A stretch of 8,186 nt of DNA from Thiobacillus sp. UBA6205 (GTDB lineage Bacteria > Pseudomonadota > Gammaproteobacteria > Burkholderiales > Thiobacillaceae): assembly GCA_002421825.1 (NCBI GenBank), contig DISR01000030.1, positions 22,000 to 30,185 on the forward strand, given 5' to 3'. The position numbers were made by a program, and so were the translations under genes. This document shows, one piece after another, positions 6,960 to 8,186 of the stretch. The stretch's first letter is position 1, and every line of letters starts with the position of its first letter. Under the pieces are notes generated by a model. The model had not been told where the DNA came from. It did not search any database and saw only the letters and a program-made list of their open reading frames with translations.

Positions 6960-8001
6960 CCGGAACGGTCGCGGCATTGTCGAGCCGTGTGGCCCGCAAC
7001 TCGACCGCGGCGTAAAACGCATCGAAGTCGCCGCCGGCTTCGGCAAGCAACTTGCGAAACATCTCCACATCATCGAAATAAGTCGTCACTGCCGCCAGCT
7101 TGGCGTTGTTCAAGTCATCGTCGAACCAGGGGTCGTATGCCGACCAGGCCGGATCGAGCGCCTTGCGCTGCTGCTGGGCCTGGCGCATGGCCTTGAAAAC
7201 CTGCCTTTTGCCCTGGCGTTTTTGTGCCGCACTGTTGTTCGCGGCATACAGTTCCGCAAGCTTTGCGCGCGCGCCTTTCACTTGCGCGAAAAATTCATCG
7301 GATCGTTCGAGCGCCGCGCGATAGCGTTCGAGTCCAGCTGCGTCATTGCGGCTTTCCAGCCAGCGCAAGGTGCCTTCGATTTCCACCGCGCGCGCGAAGG
7401 ATTCGTTGAAGGCCGCATTGCTTTTCACGTACACGACCTGGTGCGCGAGTTCGTGGAAGATCAGCCCGGCCAGCCTTTCCTCGGGCAGGCGCAGCATGGT
7501 CGAGGTGACGGGGTCGTCGAAGAAGCCCAGCGTGGAATAGGCCGTAACGCCAGCAACCAGCACGTCGTCGCCGGTTTCCTTGAATTCGGCCGCATATTGG
7601 TCGGCCAGTTGCTTCGAATAATAGCCGCGATAGGGCACGCAGCCGACTATCGGAAAGCAGGAGTTGCGCGGAAGCAGTTCGAATTCGGGCACGACCCATA
7701 CACTCCAGACCGGATAGTCACGGTCAAGCGGGGCATAGCTGCGGTAGGACCCGTTGTCGGGCAGGCCCAGTTCGCGGCTGGCGAAATTGCGCATGGCGGC
7801 AACTCGCTGCAGATGTATCCCGAGTTCAGCCGTTGCATTTGCGTCGGACACGGCCTGGGCGAACGGCTGCCGTCTGGCCATCAGGTCCAGATGTCCGAAC
7901 GAGGCATGTATGGGATAACAGCCGGGCAGCGCGGGCAGCAGGGCGAAAAGCAGGCGTAATCGGTCTTTCAAGGGCTTCGGCTGGCTGGAGGATTGCAGCA
8001 T
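6895..8001 (-). CDS. Putative zinc aminopeptidase, lipoprotein (COG4324-like)
   Basis: The 368-residue product resembles the proteobacterial family annotated as putative aminopeptidase (Pfam Aminopep). It shows the conserved GCVPYRGYYS (residues 120-129) and a zinc-metallopeptidase site HELAH at 183-187. NESFA follows, and its E200 is the likely third zinc ligand. The N-terminus has a basic segment, a hydrophobic run, and LPGC with C28, a plausible type II signal peptide, so it is probably an envelope lipoprotein. Proline at -2 of the lipobox is not typical. The ATG at 8001 is chosen because it gives a normal lipoprotein signal length and has a GGA eight bases upstream. An ATG at 8031 and a GTG at 8040 are in frame but have no ribosome-binding site. 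The last 21 residues are proline- and arginine-rich and are read antisense to the end of cca. The substrate is unknown. Confidence 0.85.
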   Translation of the reverse strand: MLQSSSQPKPLKDRLRLLFALLPALPGCYPIHASFGHLDLMARRQPFAQAVSDANATAELGIHLQRVAAMRNFASRELGLPDNGSYRSYAPLDRDYPVWSVWVVPEFELLPRNSCFPIVGCVPYRGYYSKQLADQYAAEFKETGDDVLVAGVTAYSTLGFFDDPVTSTMLRLPEERLAGLIFHELAHQVVYVKSNAAFNESFARAVEIEGTLRWLESRNDAAGLERYRAALERSDEFFAQVKGARAKLAELYAANNSAAQKRQGKRQVFKAMRQAQQQRKALDPAWSAYDPWFDDDLNNAKLAAVTTYFDDVEMFRKLLAEAGGDFDAFYAAVELRATRLDNAATVPASPDPAARSPRLRRGPEKPPP

Positions 8002-8046
8002 GAGATTAATCCATGCCGCCCGACTTTGCATACGGAGCACGACATG

Positions 8047-8074
8047 AAAAAACGGGCGAACCCCCGTTCGCCCG
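8047..8074 (-). terminator. Intrinsic terminator of the upstream minus-strand gene
   Basis: On the minus strand a perfect 9-bp stem (CGGGCGAAC and GTTCGCCCG) with a GGGG loop is followed by six T residues. It begins 19 bases after the TAA stop of the partial gene at 8093-8186 and ends 46 bases before the aminopeptidase start. It therefore probably ends the former transcript, so the aminopeptidase would need its own promoter. I could not pick one convincingly in the remaining short spacer. Confidence 0.9.
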
Positions 8075-8092
8075 CATGCTTTGCGCTATCGG

Positions 8093-8186
8093 TTAGCGGT
8101 AGTGGCGGTCTTTCCAGTCGCCACGCCCGTCCCGCCAACCGTCCCGACGGTCATCCCGGTGGCCATCCCAGCGGCCATCCCAGCGG
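8093..8186 (-). CDS. C-terminal end of an Arg/Asp/Gly/Trp-repeat protein (partial)
   Basis: Only the last 30 codons and the TAA stop are inside the window, and the gene continues past the right edge. The visible tail reads as four-residue units (RWDG, RWDG, HRDD, RRDG, WRDG) and ends WKDRHYR. It is supported by the uninterrupted repeat-structured frame and by the strong terminator directly after its stop. Similar Arg/Trp/Asp-rich tails occur at the C-terminus of small exported proteins of proteobacteria, such as YXWGXW-repeat proteins. That is a guess, since the N-terminus is missing. No function can be given. Confidence 0.65.
   Translation of the reverse strand, partial: RWDGRWDGHRDDRRDGWRDGRGDWKDRHYR
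8139..8186. repeat. 12-bp tandem repeat coding for four-residue units
   Basis: Two perfect copies of CCATCCCAGCGG lie at 8163-8174 and 8175-8186. They are preceded by degenerate copies at 8151-8162 and 8139-8150, each with nine of twelve bases matching. The array runs to the window edge and may continue. On the minus strand each unit encodes four residues of the partial protein, so copy-number change would keep the frame. Confidence 0.85.

Noticed and set aside
6087..7073. Minus-strand frame of 328 codons opposite cca
   Set aside because: Overlaps cca and the aminopeptidase in a different frame; no motif or ribosome-binding site.
6619..7959. Plus-strand frame of 446 codons opposite the aminopeptidase
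   Set aside because: The opposite strand carries the HExxH peptidase with a signal sequence; this frame shows no family features.
8005..8010. ATTAAT as a -10 element for the aminopeptidase gene
   Set aside because: It is only three bases before the ATG, so transcription would begin inside the start codon, and no -35 is present.

Overview
The window is about 8.2 kb of GC-rich, densely packed chromosomal DNA. Its gene content and order (rpiA and ilvA divergent; then a Slt70-type transglycosylase, an NDUFA9-like dehydrogenase-fold protein and the CCA-adding enzyme in a row; then a COG4324-type aminopeptidase lipoprotein facing them) are what I would expect in a betaproteobacterium, perhaps of the Nitrosomonadales or Rhodocyclales. 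That placement rests on protein resemblance and remembered gene order, not on a search. No phage genes, transposase, CRISPR array, tRNA or rRNA is visible.

Layout from left to right. Positions 1-148 are non-coding and hold a large imperfect inverted repeat with an A-rich centre, which looks like a dispersed intergenic repeat. rpiA (149-802, minus) and ilvA (901-2421, plus) diverge from a 98-bp spacer. A small two-helix membrane protein of the DUF2892/YgaP-like family (2444-2635, minus) sits tail-to-tail with ilvA and head-to-head with slt. The two start codons of the latter pair are only 27 bp apart, so each gene's promoter has to lie inside the other gene. slt (2663-4663), the NDUFA9-like gene (4696-5730) and cca (5742-6959, GTG start) are separated by 32 and 11 bp and probably form one transcription unit. 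A minus-strand aminopeptidase with an HExxH zinc site and a lipobox (6895-8001) overlaps the end of cca by 65 bp. A strong intrinsic terminator (8047-8074) separates it from an upstream minus-strand gene, of which only the Arg/Asp/Trp/Gly-repeat C-terminus (8093-8186) is inside the window.

The genes are housekeeping: pentose phosphate chemistry (rpiA), isoleucine synthesis (ilvA), cell-wall turnover (slt), tRNA 3'-end maturation and repair (cca), and envelope proteolysis (aminopeptidase). I found no convincing new multi-gene system. The points most worth checking are the intergenic repeat at the left edge, the interlocked promoters of the DUF2892/slt pair, the antisense-encoded tail of the aminopeptidase, and the 12-bp tandem repeat at the right edge.
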